Part shown: positions 26,086 to 36,000 of the stretch, piece by piece | Numbering within the stretch: the stretch's first letter is position 1 | How the letters are laid out: each line of letters opens with the position of its first letter | From: Draconibacterium orientale | GTDB taxonomy: Bacteria > Bacteroidota > Bacteroidia > Bacteroidales > Prolixibacteraceae | Length of the DNA: 64,000 bases | Assembly (NCBI RefSeq): GCF_000626635.1 | Contig: NZ_CP007451.1 | Location: 806,001-870,000, forward strand | Reading direction: 5' to 3' | The notes under the pieces: generated by a model | What the model saw: only the letters and a program-made list of their open reading frames with translations | What the model was told of the DNA's origin: nothing | The model's database searches: none | Position numbers and translations under genes: made by a program

Positions 26086-27129
26086 TTATTGTTGCGCTCC
26101 TTTCAATATGATTTTTCTCTTTGAATAAATACCATTCGAATCTTTCGAGGCCGGAAGTATGGAGTATTCAATGGGCGATGAGATACTTAAATAGCTAAGA
26201 ACCTGGTCGATTGATCCGTTAATGAATGTTCCGGTAAAGATCAATTCATTTAAATCATCTTCAGCAAGTTCAATATCCACATTGTACCAATTTTCGAGTT
26301 TTTGTACTACCGTTTCAATTCCATCCTCAAAAAATACAAGTTTACCCTCTTTCCAGGCATTGTATTTATTCAAACTCTTTTCTTTTTGAATTACGATATT
26401 ATCTTTTTCGTTATTGTAAATTGCCACTTCGTTTGGTGATAACGAAACCAGGGTGCTCTTATCGTCGGAATTTGCTTTAAGAAGACTTACTTTCCCTTCT
26501 TTAAGTGCAACGGTTAACTCCGGAGCATTTTCGTAGGCCGAAATATTAAAAGCCGTTCCCAGCACTTTCACATCAAGCGCCGATGTTTGCACAATAAATG
26601 GTTTCGCTGCATTTTTCGTCACCTCCAAAAAGGCTTCACCTACCAGTTCAATACGTCTTTCTTTCAAATTGTCGAAAGAGTTTGGATAGTGCAGACGGCT
26701 TCCGGAATTTAACCAAACTTTGGTACCATCAGCCAGTTCTAACTGTGTTTGTGTACCATAGGAAGTTGATATATCCTGATATACAACATGCTCCTTCCCG
26801 GCTGATGAAACATACGTATATAACGACGAGATGGCAATGGACACCAATAATACCGCGGCTACCTGGCGTGCAATAATCAACCACCGTTTCTTCGATCCGG
26901 AAAATGAAATTCGCTCTTTTGTTTTTAGCAACGAAGCTTCCACGTCGATAGCGTCACCAACAACCAAATCTTCCGACTTTTTCCAAAGTTGCTGATAAGC
27001 CTCGTATTCACGGGCATTCTCTTCCGATTCTGAAATCCACTTCTCGAGCTGCAATTTCTCCTCATCGCTTAAAGCACCAAAAACGGATTTCGAGAGCAGG
27101 TATTCGCTATTTTTATTCGTACCAGACAT
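26086..27129 (-). CDS. FecR family anti-sigma factor
   Basis: A 347-residue inner-membrane anti-sigma factor. The N-terminal cytoplasmic segment (1 to about 80; LSKSVFGALSDEEKLQLEKW, YEAYQQLWKKSE) would bind an ECF sigma. A single membrane segment lies near 84-103 (AAVLLVSIAISSLYTYV). The FecR domain (ISTSYGTQTQLELADGTKVW, GEAFLEVTKNAAKPFIVQTS, VKVLGTAFNISAYE) and a C-terminal DUF4974-like region (VVQKLENWYNVDIELAEDDL, ILKGAQQ) are periplasmic and would receive the STN signal from SusC-2. No sigma gene precedes it; the nearest is at 18200-18787. GH109 lies just upstream on the same strand. Confidence 0.93.
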   Translation of the reverse strand: MSGTNKNSEYLLSKSVFGALSDEEKLQLEKWISESEENAREYEAYQQLWKKSEDLVVGDAIDVEASLLKTKERISFSGSKKRWLIIARQVAAVLLVSIAISSLYTYVSSAGKEHVVYQDISTSYGTQTQLELADGTKVWLNSGSRLHYPNSFDNLKERRIELVGEAFLEVTKNAAKPFIVQTSALDVKVLGTAFNISAYENAPELTVALKEGKVSLLKANSDDKSTLVSLSPNEVAIYNNEKDNIVIQKEKSLNKYNAWKEGKLVFFEDGIETVVQKLENWYNVDIELAEDDLNELIFTGTFINGSIDQVLSYLSISSPIEYSILPASKDSNGIYSKRKIILKGAQQ

Positions 27130-27166
27130 TAATTTAAATTGATTCCTTAAAATAGAGGCATCCAGC

Positions 27167-27206
27167 GTGTGCCCTTACATCAAATTTTAATTGAGTTAAG
27201 GCACAC
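27167..27206 (-). promoter_or_regulatory. Long imperfect hairpin between GH109-like gene and fecR
   Basis: GTGTGCC-C-TTA pairs with TAA-GGCACAC, then an internal loop, then TCAA/TTGA around a 7-base loop. There is no T run on either strand, so it is not a standard terminator. It lies in the fecR upstream region and could be an operator or an mRNA-processing hairpin. Confidence 0.4.
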
Positions 27207-27294
27207 TGCAAATCTTAAGCTCCTAAATAATAGCTCAAAATTATAATTCTTAAGCTGAATACTTCTGTTAGCACAGGTATTTTTTCGGTGCTGC

Positions 27295-28782
27295 TTATCC
27301 TACGTTTAACTGTCCTTCCGAGTTGGCCTTACCCAGGTTGTGTACTTTTGTTGTTCCACCGCCCTTTAAGGTTAACTCAATTGGTTTATTTGTTTTCCAG
27401 GCACCGCGCGTAAAATCAGGAATGTCAATTGGCTTGGAACCATTTGCAATCGACCATTCGCTTAACGGAGTAATACACGACCATGTTGCTGCATCATAAA
27501 CATCCATATCCATAGGCAAACCATTACGCAAACAGTCGATTAAACGCCAGTCCATAAGGAAGTCCATTCCTCCATGACCTCCAACTTGTTTTGCCATGGT
27601 ACCAATTCGTTTTACAATTTCAGGTGTGTACTTTTCTTCCAACTCCTTCATTTTTGCCTCATCAGCTACGTTATGACCAAATGCAATGTGTTGCAGAGGC
27701 CATTTCTGTGCAAAACACTTTGTTCCACTCAACATGTGAATGCGTGAGTATGGGCGCGGCGATGAAATATCATGCTGAATCATGATTGTGCGCCCTTTCA
27801 CGGTACGAATCATCTGCATATCCATATTACCACGCATTTCTACGCCTACAAACTGCTGTAAATCCGGACGATCGGGCGCTAATTCTTTTATGCGGTTTTT
27901 TAAAGTAAAATCGTCCGATATCATTGCCGTAAGGTAATCCAAACGGTCGCCCCTGTTAATATCCATTGCCTGGCAAATTGGGCCTAAACCATGAGTTGGG
28001 TAAACGTTTGCTTTGCGCGTGTTTTCGTGCAGACGCCATAATTTATCGTAAGCTCCGTCGCCACGTGGTTTATCGTCTTGTGGTTTGTTAAAGTGCCAGT
28101 AATCCAAATCATGAATGTAAGCCCCTTCGCCGTGCACCAGGTCGCCAAACACACCCTGCCGTGCCATGTTTAAGGTTAACAGCTCAAAGAAATCGTAACA
28201 ACAATTTTCAAGAATTACACAGTGTTTTTGGGTTTGTTCCGAAACTTCAACCATTTCCCAACATTCGTCCATCGTTTTTGCGGTAGAAACTTCTACTGCG
28301 GCATGATTTCCGCCACGCATGGCTGCCAAAGCAACAGGTACGTGCCACTCCCAGGGGGTTGCAATGTAAACAAGGTCAACCAGTCCGCTATCGCACAGTT
28401 CTTTAAACGCGGTATCGCTTCCTGTAAATTCTTTTGCTTTAGGCAAACCGGATTTTGCCAATGAAGCCTGCGCACCATCAATGGCTGCCTGACGAGTGTC
28501 GCAAAGGGCAGTAACTTCAACTCCATCAATAAAACCCATACGATCAACTGCTCCAATGCCCCTGTCGCCAATCCCTACAAAACCAATTCGTACTTTATCC
28601 AGTTTTGGTGCGGCATAACCACACATGTTAAAGTTCATTGCCGGAACATGCTCAGCCGATTTGCGGATAAATTTAACCTGTTCTTTTTCACTAACACTTG
28701 CCGAGGCCATTAGTGGTGTACTGGCAACAACACCTGCTCCAAGGCCAATATTTTTTAAAAATGTTCTACGATTTGTACTCAT
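27295..28782 (-). CDS. GH109-like (Gfo/Idh/MocA fold) glycosidase with twin-arginine signal
   Basis: A 495-residue protein with a Tat signal (NRRTFLKNIGLGAGVVAST) and an NAD-binding Rossmann domain (VRIGFVGIGDRGIGAVDRM, GxGxxG at about 70-75). Motifs match GH109 alpha-N-acetylgalactosaminidases: ATPWEWHVPVALAAM, LENCCY with Glu192, MARQGVFGDLVHGEGAYIHD, VYPTHGLGPICQAMDINRGD with Tyr261/His264, and GHGGMDFLMDWRLIDCLRNG. GH109 enzymes use tightly bound NAD in an oxidation-elimination-hydrolysis cycle; export through Tat after cofactor loading fits this. Substrate is inferred: alpha-GalNAc or a related glycan. The TAGGGT-N17-GTCA promoter motif precedes it, and fecR follows. A plain oxidoreductase cannot be excluded, but the GH109 motif match is strong. 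Confidence 0.85.
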   Translation of the reverse strand: MSTNRRTFLKNIGLGAGVVASTPLMASASVSEKEQVKFIRKSAEHVPAMNFNMCGYAAPKLDKVRIGFVGIGDRGIGAVDRMGFIDGVEVTALCDTRQAAIDGAQASLAKSGLPKAKEFTGSDTAFKELCDSGLVDLVYIATPWEWHVPVALAAMRGGNHAAVEVSTAKTMDECWEMVEVSEQTQKHCVILENCCYDFFELLTLNMARQGVFGDLVHGEGAYIHDLDYWHFNKPQDDKPRGDGAYDKLWRLHENTRKANVYPTHGLGPICQAMDINRGDRLDYLTAMISDDFTLKNRIKELAPDRPDLQQFVGVEMRGNMDMQMIRTVKGRTIMIQHDISSPRPYSRIHMLSGTKCFAQKWPLQHIAFGHNVADEAKMKELEEKYTPEIVKRIGTMAKQVGGHGGMDFLMDWRLIDCLRNGLPMDMDVYDAATWSCITPLSEWSIANGSKPIDIPDFTRGAWKTNKPIELTLKGGGTTKVHNLGKANSEGQLNVG

Positions 28783-28819
28783 TTTATTCGTTAATTTTAG
28801 TTTTCGTACCTGTTTTGAT

Positions 28820-28851
28820 TTATTGACGAATACTTTCCACTTCTACCCTAC
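28820..28851 (-). promoter_or_regulatory. Putative ECF-sigma promoter (TAGGGT-N17-GTCA), copy 3
   Basis: The minus strand reads GTAGGGTA, 13 bases, TTCGTCAATAAA, about 40 bp before the GH109-like start codon. Both boxes and the spacing are identical to the copy upstream of the Crp/Fnr gene, while the 13-base spacer differs, as expected for promoter elements. Confidence 0.6.
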
Positions 28852-29440
28852 ACTGAAATGCAGAATATGTTAAGAAAGAAACAGCGATTACCGGATGTAA
28901 AAACAAACTGGCAGCCCAAACAGCAAAAAAGTATTCACCTCTCTTTCAATACTTACACCCGACCAAAAGGGTTACAAAATATGTTTAAGGCACACAATAT
29001 TTACAGGGGTTTGATTTTAAAATATTTCGACAGAAAGTTATAATTTCCCCGTTTTGCATGTAACCCACTGCTGAAACAACGGGTTATTTTCAGAACATTT
29101 CGATGGATACATTTTATACTTCCTGAAAGGATTAACAACAAAAAAAGCGCAGCAAGTTGAAACCTACTGCGCTTTAATCTATTGATTATTTTTTAATCTT
29201 ATTTTACTTCTTCAAAAATAACCATATATGATTATCAGCATCTTAAGAACCAATGGTACAAATATGACACAAAATAACCATCTATTTTTCTACGCCACAT
29301 CGGTATCATTTCCGTTCTCAATAAAACAAAAATACTTAAGAAATACCGGATTGTCATCATTTTAGTTTTAAATGATTTTATTTCGTTGATGAATATTTTG
29401 AAATAAAATTCTGGGATCTGATGCAAAAGTCAAGCTTTAC
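28852..29440. other. Intergenic region between PUL 1/2 and signalling operon
   Basis: Nearly 600 bp without a supported gene. It contains the terminator at 29139-29175 serving the signalling operon. A 61-codon plus-strand frame (28858-29043) and a 63-codon minus-strand frame (29235-29426) lack recognisable domains. Base composition turns AT-rich across this stretch. Confidence 0.45.
29139..29175 (-). terminator. Intrinsic terminator downstream of the signalling operon
   Basis: AAAGCGCAG (29144-29152) and CTGCGCTTT (29167-29175) form a perfect 9-bp stem. On the minus strand it is followed by a T run (complement of 29140-29146). It lies about 265 bp past the hybrid-kinase stop codon, the only minus-strand gene it could serve. 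Confidence 0.7.
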
Positions 29441-32400
29441 TTACATGCAATAATTTTTAAGAAGAGAAATTAACTTATTACGGTCAAAAGGTTTGGCAAT
29501 ATACCCATCGCAGCGTGCATTACGGACTTTATCCTCATCGCCGGATGCAGCATGGGCCGTTACGGCAATAATGGGTAGTTCAGGTCGGAATTCCCTAATC
29601 TTTTTAGTCGCTTCCAATCCATCCATTACCGGCATTTTAATATCCATTAATACCACATCGATTTCCAGATGTGTTCTACACTTTTCGATAGCTTCTTTTC
29701 CATTACTTGCCAATAAAGTTTCAATCCCTTCCATCTCAATGATTGTTCTTAAATACAGGCGGTTTACCTCATCGTCTTCAACAATAAGTATAATCGGGGT
29801 AACTTTTTTATAATTACCAATACGTGTCGTTTTCGACTCAGTTTCCATTAATTGATCACCAGGCAAAGTAAAAAGCACCTTTGTTCCCTTACTTTCAACT
29901 GATTTAATCGATATTTGCCCTCCTAGTAATTCGACTAACCCTTTTGCGATTGATAGGCCTAAACCACTCCCTTCGTAACCTCTGGAAATCCGTGTATCTC
30001 CCTGAACAAAATCCCTAAAAACAGTATTTAAAACCACTGTATCGATGCCAACACCAGTATCTTCAACAAAAAATTCAAGTTCATTTTGTTTTAAGTTGCA
30101 CCCAAAACTTACTGTTCCTTCATGAGTAAATTTGAAAGCATTATCCAATAAATGAATCAGTATTTTATTCAGTTTTTCCTCATCTGTAATCATCTCAAAA
30201 TCAGAAGAGAGCTTATCCATGTTAAATATAAGGTCCTTTTTCTGCCCATAACTTTCAAAACGTTCATATATATCTGAAAGTAATTTGTTTATCGACACGG
30301 AATTCTTTTGGATTGTAACGTTCCCAGAAGTTATCAAAGAAATATCCATGTAGGCAGTGATGGTATCAATTAAGCGATTACTGCTTTTCTGTAAGATATT
30401 ATAATATGTTTCTTTTTCCTGTTGAGAGATTCCATCCTGCACCACCATTTCTCCGAATCCAAGAATCGCATTTAAAGGTGTTCTTACTTCGTGAGATATA
30501 TTATTTAAAAAGGCAGATTTTAAACGATCAGCTGCCTGTGCATTCTCCTTTTCAGTTTTTAAATCTTCAATAAACTTTTTTCTTTCAATAGCAAGACTGA
30601 TAGCTGGCGCGGCAAATTCAAGTAATTTTAAATCATCATAAGTCAGCATTCTCTCCCCCTCATAACTCTGAATAACCATTACTCCAATTGCTACATTTTG
30701 TTCGAAAAGCGGCACGCCTATCCAAACTTCAGGCGTTGGTCCAACCAGATCAACCTCTCCTTCATCGATTAACTTTAAAAGTGTATTTTTATCAATAATC
30801 TGCGATTGTTTTGTTCTTAAAACATAATTTGACAGCGTTTTACCTGCGGGAAAATCAATAATATCATCATCTTTGCTATCAAACATAAATATAGTAGAGA
30901 ACATTTTTGTCTGTTCCTGATATAAGGAAACAAAAAAGTTTTTTGTGTTGATAATTGATGTGAGCTCAGTGTAAATGAGTTGAAAAAATTCGTCGAGACT
31001 TTGTTTGGAAACAATGGCATCAGAAATATTTATTAACACTTGTTGAATAATTTCCAACTTTTTCCGCTCTGTTATATCTTCCTTAATACCAACAAAATGC
31101 GTGATTTCTCCTGCTTTATTTACCAACGATGATATACTTGATCTTACCCAATAGAGTTCACCATTTTTCTTTTTGTTTTGAAATTCGCTATGCCACTCCT
31201 TTCCTGACAAAATAGTATTCCACAGTTCTTTGTAAAAAGATTCAGGTTGCTTTCCGGATTTCAGTATTCTTGAATTCATACCAACCACCTCGTCAAAGGT
31301 ATAGCCTGTAATTTTTGTGAATTGCGGATTTACATATTCAATATTCCCTTTTACATCAGTTATAGATATACTAACAGGACTTTGAATAACAGCCCGTGAA
31401 AGTTTCCGCAACTCATCCTGCGCAGCTTTACGTTTCGATATATCCCGGGAAACACCCAATATACCTATGGGCTTCAATTCTGAATCGGTTGAAATAGTTA
31501 ACTTGATTTCTGCCCAGATGGTGGAGCCATCTTTTTTGAACATTTCTAATTCCAACATCTGTGGCTCAATGAATAAATTCTCTTTCCGTTTTATTTCAGG
31601 CAGCATCCTATTTATTGCTGCTTTTACAACTTGTAATGATGAAATAGTAAGAACATCCGATAATTTTTGCTTCAGTACTTCTTCAGGCGTAAATCCACGG
31701 AAACTATATACTGCCGGACTGATGTATGTGTAATTCAAATCAAAATCAAGTGTAAAAATTACATCTCCTGAATTTTCTGCCAAAAGTCGGTATTTAGCTT
31801 CGCTTTCAATCAACGCTTTTTGTTTGCGTTGCAATTCGCAATTTTGAAATGCTCCGGTTATAAGGGATGGGAGCCGGTTGAGGTAATTTTCTCGTTTCAC
31901 AAAATAGTCGCTCGCACCTATTTTTAATGCCTGAACAGCAACTTCTTCATTACCATGTCCGGTAACAATCAGGATAGGGATATTAAGTTTTTGTTCCTGC
32001 CTGATCTCTTTAATTAGTTCAAGGGCATTCATCCCCGGAAGGCGATAATCCATAAGAATCACCTGATATATTTCTTTGCCCGGAGTTTTACTTGTTTTTG
32101 AAAGGAGTTCAAGGGCCTTCTCCCCATCCGGGACATTTGTAATTTTGATGTATGGGGCATAGCGTGCGAGATGGCGTCTTGTTAAATCCACATCTGTCAG
32201 ATCATGTTCAATATACAACACATGAATAATCCCTGATTCGCGTTCTTTAAATTGTCGATGATTCTCGAGGGCAAACTTTACGGAATGGGGAACTTTATCT
32301 GTGTAACCAGGCTTTTTTACGGTGTAGTCGTCAGCACCTGCTTTTAATGCAGCTGTAGCAACTTCTTCATCTCCGGATCCGGTAAGCATAGCGACTGCAA

Positions 32401-32626
32401 TATCAAATGCTTTTTCCCTGATTTCCATTAAAATGTCCATCCCGTTACCATCTGGTAACTGCATATCAAGCAATGCAACATCAAAATTGGAATCTCGATT
32501 AAGAATTTTTCGAGCGTCTTTTATGGAATAAACATGTTCGATTACACATTCGGGCCAGCTTTTTTTCAAGACACGAGAAGTGAGATCTGTATCGGAGGCA
32601 TTGTCTTCTAGTAATAAAAATCTCAT
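29441..32626 (-). CDS. Hybrid histidine kinase: REC-REC-PAS-PAS-GAF-HisKA-HATPase-REC
   Basis: A 1061-residue cytoplasmic phosphorelay protein with no membrane segment. REC1 has Asp54 (VALLDMQLPDG); REC2 has Asp193 (VILMDYRLPGM). PAS domains lie near 275-400 and 405-525, and a GAF domain near 530-680. HisKA has His712 (NNISHEVRTPLNAILGFG). The HATPase shows DNAFKFTHEG, VEDTGVGID and GSGLGLSIAKGL. REC3 has Asp995 (VLMDIKMPVMDG). Two N-terminal receivers make it likely to receive phosphate from another kinase, presumably the 1520-residue kinase two genes upstream. It starts 11 bp after the single-domain response regulator, so it is last in a three-gene operon. No DNA-binding output is present. 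Confidence 0.93.
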   Translation of the reverse strand: MRFLLLEDNASDTDLTSRVLKKSWPECVIEHVYSIKDARKILNRDSNFDVALLDMQLPDGNGMDILMEIREKAFDIAVAMLTGSGDEEVATAALKAGADDYTVKKPGYTDKVPHSVKFALENHRQFKERESGIIHVLYIEHDLTDVDLTRRHLARYAPYIKITNVPDGEKALELLSKTSKTPGKEIYQVILMDYRLPGMNALELIKEIRQEQKLNIPILIVTGHGNEEVAVQALKIGASDYFVKRENYLNRLPSLITGAFQNCELQRKQKALIESEAKYRLLAENSGDVIFTLDFDLNYTYISPAVYSFRGFTPEEVLKQKLSDVLTISSLQVVKAAINRMLPEIKRKENLFIEPQMLELEMFKKDGSTIWAEIKLTISTDSELKPIGILGVSRDISKRKAAQDELRKLSRAVIQSPVSISITDVKGNIEYVNPQFTKITGYTFDEVVGMNSRILKSGKQPESFYKELWNTILSGKEWHSEFQNKKKNGELYWVRSSISSLVNKAGEITHFVGIKEDITERKKLEIIQQVLINISDAIVSKQSLDEFFQLIYTELTSIINTKNFFVSLYQEQTKMFSTIFMFDSKDDDIIDFPAGKTLSNYVLRTKQSQIIDKNTLLKLIDEGEVDLVGPTPEVWIGVPLFEQNVAIGVMVIQSYEGERMLTYDDLKLLEFAAPAISLAIERKKFIEDLKTEKENAQAADRLKSAFLNNISHEVRTPLNAILGFGEMVVQDGISQQEKETYYNILQKSSNRLIDTITAYMDISLITSGNVTIQKNSVSINKLLSDIYERFESYGQKKDLIFNMDKLSSDFEMITDEEKLNKILIHLLDNAFKFTHEGTVSFGCNLKQNELEFFVEDTGVGIDTVVLNTVFRDFVQGDTRISRGYEGSGLGLSIAKGLVELLGGQISIKSVESKGTKVLFTLPGDQLMETESKTTRIGNYKKVTPIILIVEDDEVNRLYLRTIIEMEGIETLLASNGKEAIEKCRTHLEIDVVLMDIKMPVMDGLEATKKIREFRPELPIIAVTAHAASGDEDKVRNARCDGYIAKPFDRNKLISLLKNYCM

Positions 32627-32637
32627 TATAGACAGTT

Positions 32638-33069
32638 TTATTCGTCAACTTTATTCAGCACCCGCCAGTACAATTCAATTTGTTTTGCTACATCTAAGAA
32701 TTTTTCAAAATCAACAGGTTTTACAATATAAGAATTAGCACCAAGTTGGTAAGCATCGCGTACATCAGTCGATTCTGAAGAAGTGGTTAAGACAACAATT
32801 GGTATAGTTTTTAATCGTGGGTGCGTTTTTAGTTCCTTAAGAACTTCAAGTCCATTCACCTTTGGCATCTTCAAATCCAACAAGATAACAACAGGGCGAG
32901 GTTCTCCCTTTTCCCATTTTTCAATAAAATCCAAGGCTTCTTCACCATCTCGGGCAGTTAGAATAGGATTATCAAGCTTCTGTGATTTAAACGCCCTAAG
33001 AGTTAGGTCTAAGTCTACCGGATTGTCTTCTACAATCAAAATGGGTTGTTGATGGCTTCTTTTATTCAT
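32638..33069 (-). CDS. Single-domain response regulator (CheY/Rcp1-like)
   Basis: A 143-residue receiver domain without an output domain. The phospho-acceptor is Asp65 (VVILLDLKMPKVNG), the acidic pair is in LIVEDNPVDL, and the signalling residues are VVLTTSSES and YIVKPVDFEKF. The longer alpha4 insertion before Asp (KWEKGEPRPV) is like Rcp1-type regulators paired with phytochrome-like kinases. It lies 9 bp after the 1520-residue kinase gene and 11 bp before the hybrid kinase gene, so it probably shuttles phosphate between them. Confidence 0.93.
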   Translation of the reverse strand: MNKRSHQQPILIVEDNPVDLDLTLRAFKSQKLDNPILTARDGEEALDFIEKWEKGEPRPVVILLDLKMPKVNGLEVLKELKTHPRLKTIPIVVLTTSSESTDVRDAYQLGANSYIVKPVDFEKFLDVAKQIELYWRVLNKVDE

Positions 33070-33078
33070 GATATAATA

Positions 33079-36000
33079 TTAATTAGGTAGTTCAACAAAA
33101 AAGGTTGCTCCTTCACCGAGAGAGCTTTCAGCCCATACCTTTCCATTCATCCGCTGTACCGCCTTAGCAACCATTGCCAGCCCAATGCCCGTTCCCGGAA
33201 AATCTTCAGACCGGTGCAGTCTTTGAAATATTTCAAATATACGATTGTGGTATTTCATATCAAAACCAACACCATTGTCCTTTACACTAATAATCCCAAA
33301 CGCGTTCTTCTTTTCCCAATTTATCTCTATTCTAGGCTTCGGTTTATCTCGTGTAAATTTAATGGCATTCTCCAACAGATTTCTTAATACAATAGAAAGT
33401 CCTCTGGAATCGGTTACGATGTGTACTTGATGAATGTTCAATTCAACAGTAATTCCTCCATTTTTAATTTCATCACTCAAATCGGAGACCAGCGTTTTTA
33501 ACAACGATCTTAATTCAATTCTTTCAGATTTTAAATTACTCCTTTCCAACCGGGAATATGCAAGCAGGTCTTCGATGAGTTGGTTCATATGAAGCGTTGA
33601 ACTTCGAATTGTTTTAATAAAATGGGATGCCTCTTCATTCAGGCTGTTTCCATATTCATTTAGCAGTAGTTTACTGTAACCATCAATTCCGCGCAGTGGC
33701 GCTTTTAGATCGTGGGAAACAGAATAAGTAAATGTTTCCAGTTCTTTGTTTGCTATTTGTAGTTGTTCTGTACGACGTTTTACACGGTCTTCCAGCTCGG
33801 TGTACAACTTTATATTCTCAATTGTACGAGCAGCTGCATCTGCTAGGGTTTGCAATAATTGCAACTCGGTTTCAGTGGGGATATACCTTTCTTTCCAGTA
33901 GTTACCTATAGCTCCAATCGGTTCACTGATATTGACTGGGACCATAGCCAGGCTTTTCACAAAAGTGGGGCTGTACAAATCTTTCGGAATTCGATCGTCG
34001 GTAAAAATATCGTTAATAACAACTGGCTTTTTATTTTCTATCACCCATCCACTAATGCACGTATTTATGGGAAACTTTTTCCCTTTCCAGAGTGGTTGAA
34101 TGGCATCCTCATTCACGTAAAAACACTGATCACCCTCACGGAAAACAAGTGTGGCCCCGTCAGCCCCAATAAGTTTTCTGGCCGATTTAGCCACGATATC
34201 CTCAACATCGTCAAGTAATTGTGCTGAAGATAACAGTTGAATCGAATCAACTAATATCTCAAGTCTTTGGTTCAGTTTTTTGATTTCTTCTTCTTTATTT
34301 TTCTGTTCTGTTATATCGATTAGGGTACCACGCACCTTTAAACCCTGGCCATTTTCAGATCGTTCAATAACACGACCGTGTACTAATAACCAACGGATTG
34401 AATTGTCGGGGAAAACTACACGAAAATCGAAACTGTAATCGTCAGAGCCACCCGATGCCACAGCATTCATAATAAAATCATTCGAATATTCCCTATCATC
34501 GTGATGAGTCGCATTAAGAAAAGTGGTTATGTCCCATTTATCCTGCCAGTGAAGCCCATACAATTTGTCGTGGTTTTGGGATCGCGACATGGTATTGGTG
34601 ATAAAATCATATTCCCACACTGCAATATTCGCCCTGTCGGTGGCTAATCGCAAGCGTTCTTCACTTTCAGCCAATTCCATTTCTGCAATTTTTCGTTCGG
34701 TTATATCAACAATTATTCCAACAAAATATTGAAATCTATTGATTGAGTCATGAATAGGCGACACGGTAAGTTGTGCCCATATTGTTTGCCCATCCTTTTT
34801 AATGTACCTTTTTTCGGTTCTGTAAACACCAATTTCACCTGTCATCATTTTTTTTGCCTGAGAAAAGTCTCTCGCTTTGTCATCTGGATGAGTGATATCG
34901 GCGAAAGTAAGTTGTTGGAGTTTTTCCTCAGGGTACCCGATCATTTCACAGAAGGTTCGGTTTGCCATAAGAAACTTAAATCCTTTATCTGCCATCACCA
35001 TACCGCTTGCTCCGTCTTCGTACAATTTCCTGAAACGGGCTTCGCTTTCCTTTAATTTTTCTTCTGTCTTCTTTCGTTTGGCATCGGTAAACAATTGCGA
35101 TATCAAATTTGTGGCAGCACTCAAGAACGATTTTTCGTCTGTTTCCCATTTTCGGATAGGTCCTCGATGTTCAACTGATAAAACACCAATAAGCTGTCCA
35201 TCCTGTTGAATGGCTGAATCTAGTAAGGATGTAATTTGCAAAGGAATAAAATAATTTTTGTTCAATCCCCTCGTACGACTATCGTTTTGTGCATCTTCTG
35301 CATCAATCTGACTATCATTTCGAAGCGCTTCAAAATAGGAGGAGATGTCAGCTGTCTCCAAAACTTCAATTTGCGAATCAGAACCAAATGCGGCGTCATA
35401 CAACATTCGGCGTTGTAATTTTGTATTATCATCGGAAAGAAGCCAGACACTTACTCTGTCAACCTGCATAATCTGCGCAAGTTTAGATGTAATAATTTTC
35501 AGTGCATCATCAACGTCACGATTGAAAACAGATTCTTCAAAAGTTAACCTGGCAATCAGGTTTCGTTGCATTTTTGCACGTTCCGCGCTTTTCCGGTTCA
35601 ATTCTTCCGCCAGTTTGCGTTCAGTAATATCCACAAAGGTAACTGCGCATTGTTTTGGTCCGGCCTTAAATGCGGAAACGGAATAATAATACCCTAATAG
35701 TTCCGAGCCTTGTTCAAACTGAATTGCTTCACCCGTTATAGCAACCTTGGAGTATGTTCCAATCCAATCAGCGTCATCTTTTTCAATGCCTGGCAGAACT
35801 TCTGTAAGCTTACTTCCAATAGCATTTCTCAATTTTAAACCTGTTGTCTCTTCAAATCCTTCATTTGCAGCTGCTACAATAAGATCAATCGGAATCCCTT
35901 GTTTATTTTGACAGACTTCGAAAAGGACAAAACCAGCATTCATGTTTTCAAAAAGGGAACGATACCGCTTTTCACTTTCCTTAAGGGCTTCTTCAGCCTC

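Noticed and set aside
28858..29043. 61-codon plus-strand frame in the intergenic region before the signalling operon
   Set aside because: Lysine/glutamine-rich composition without a domain, begins inside the edge of the GH109 promoter region; no supporting context.
29235..29426. 63-codon minus-strand frame downstream of the hybrid kinase
   Set aside because: AT-rich stretch, no recognisable domain, no distinct ribosome-binding signal.
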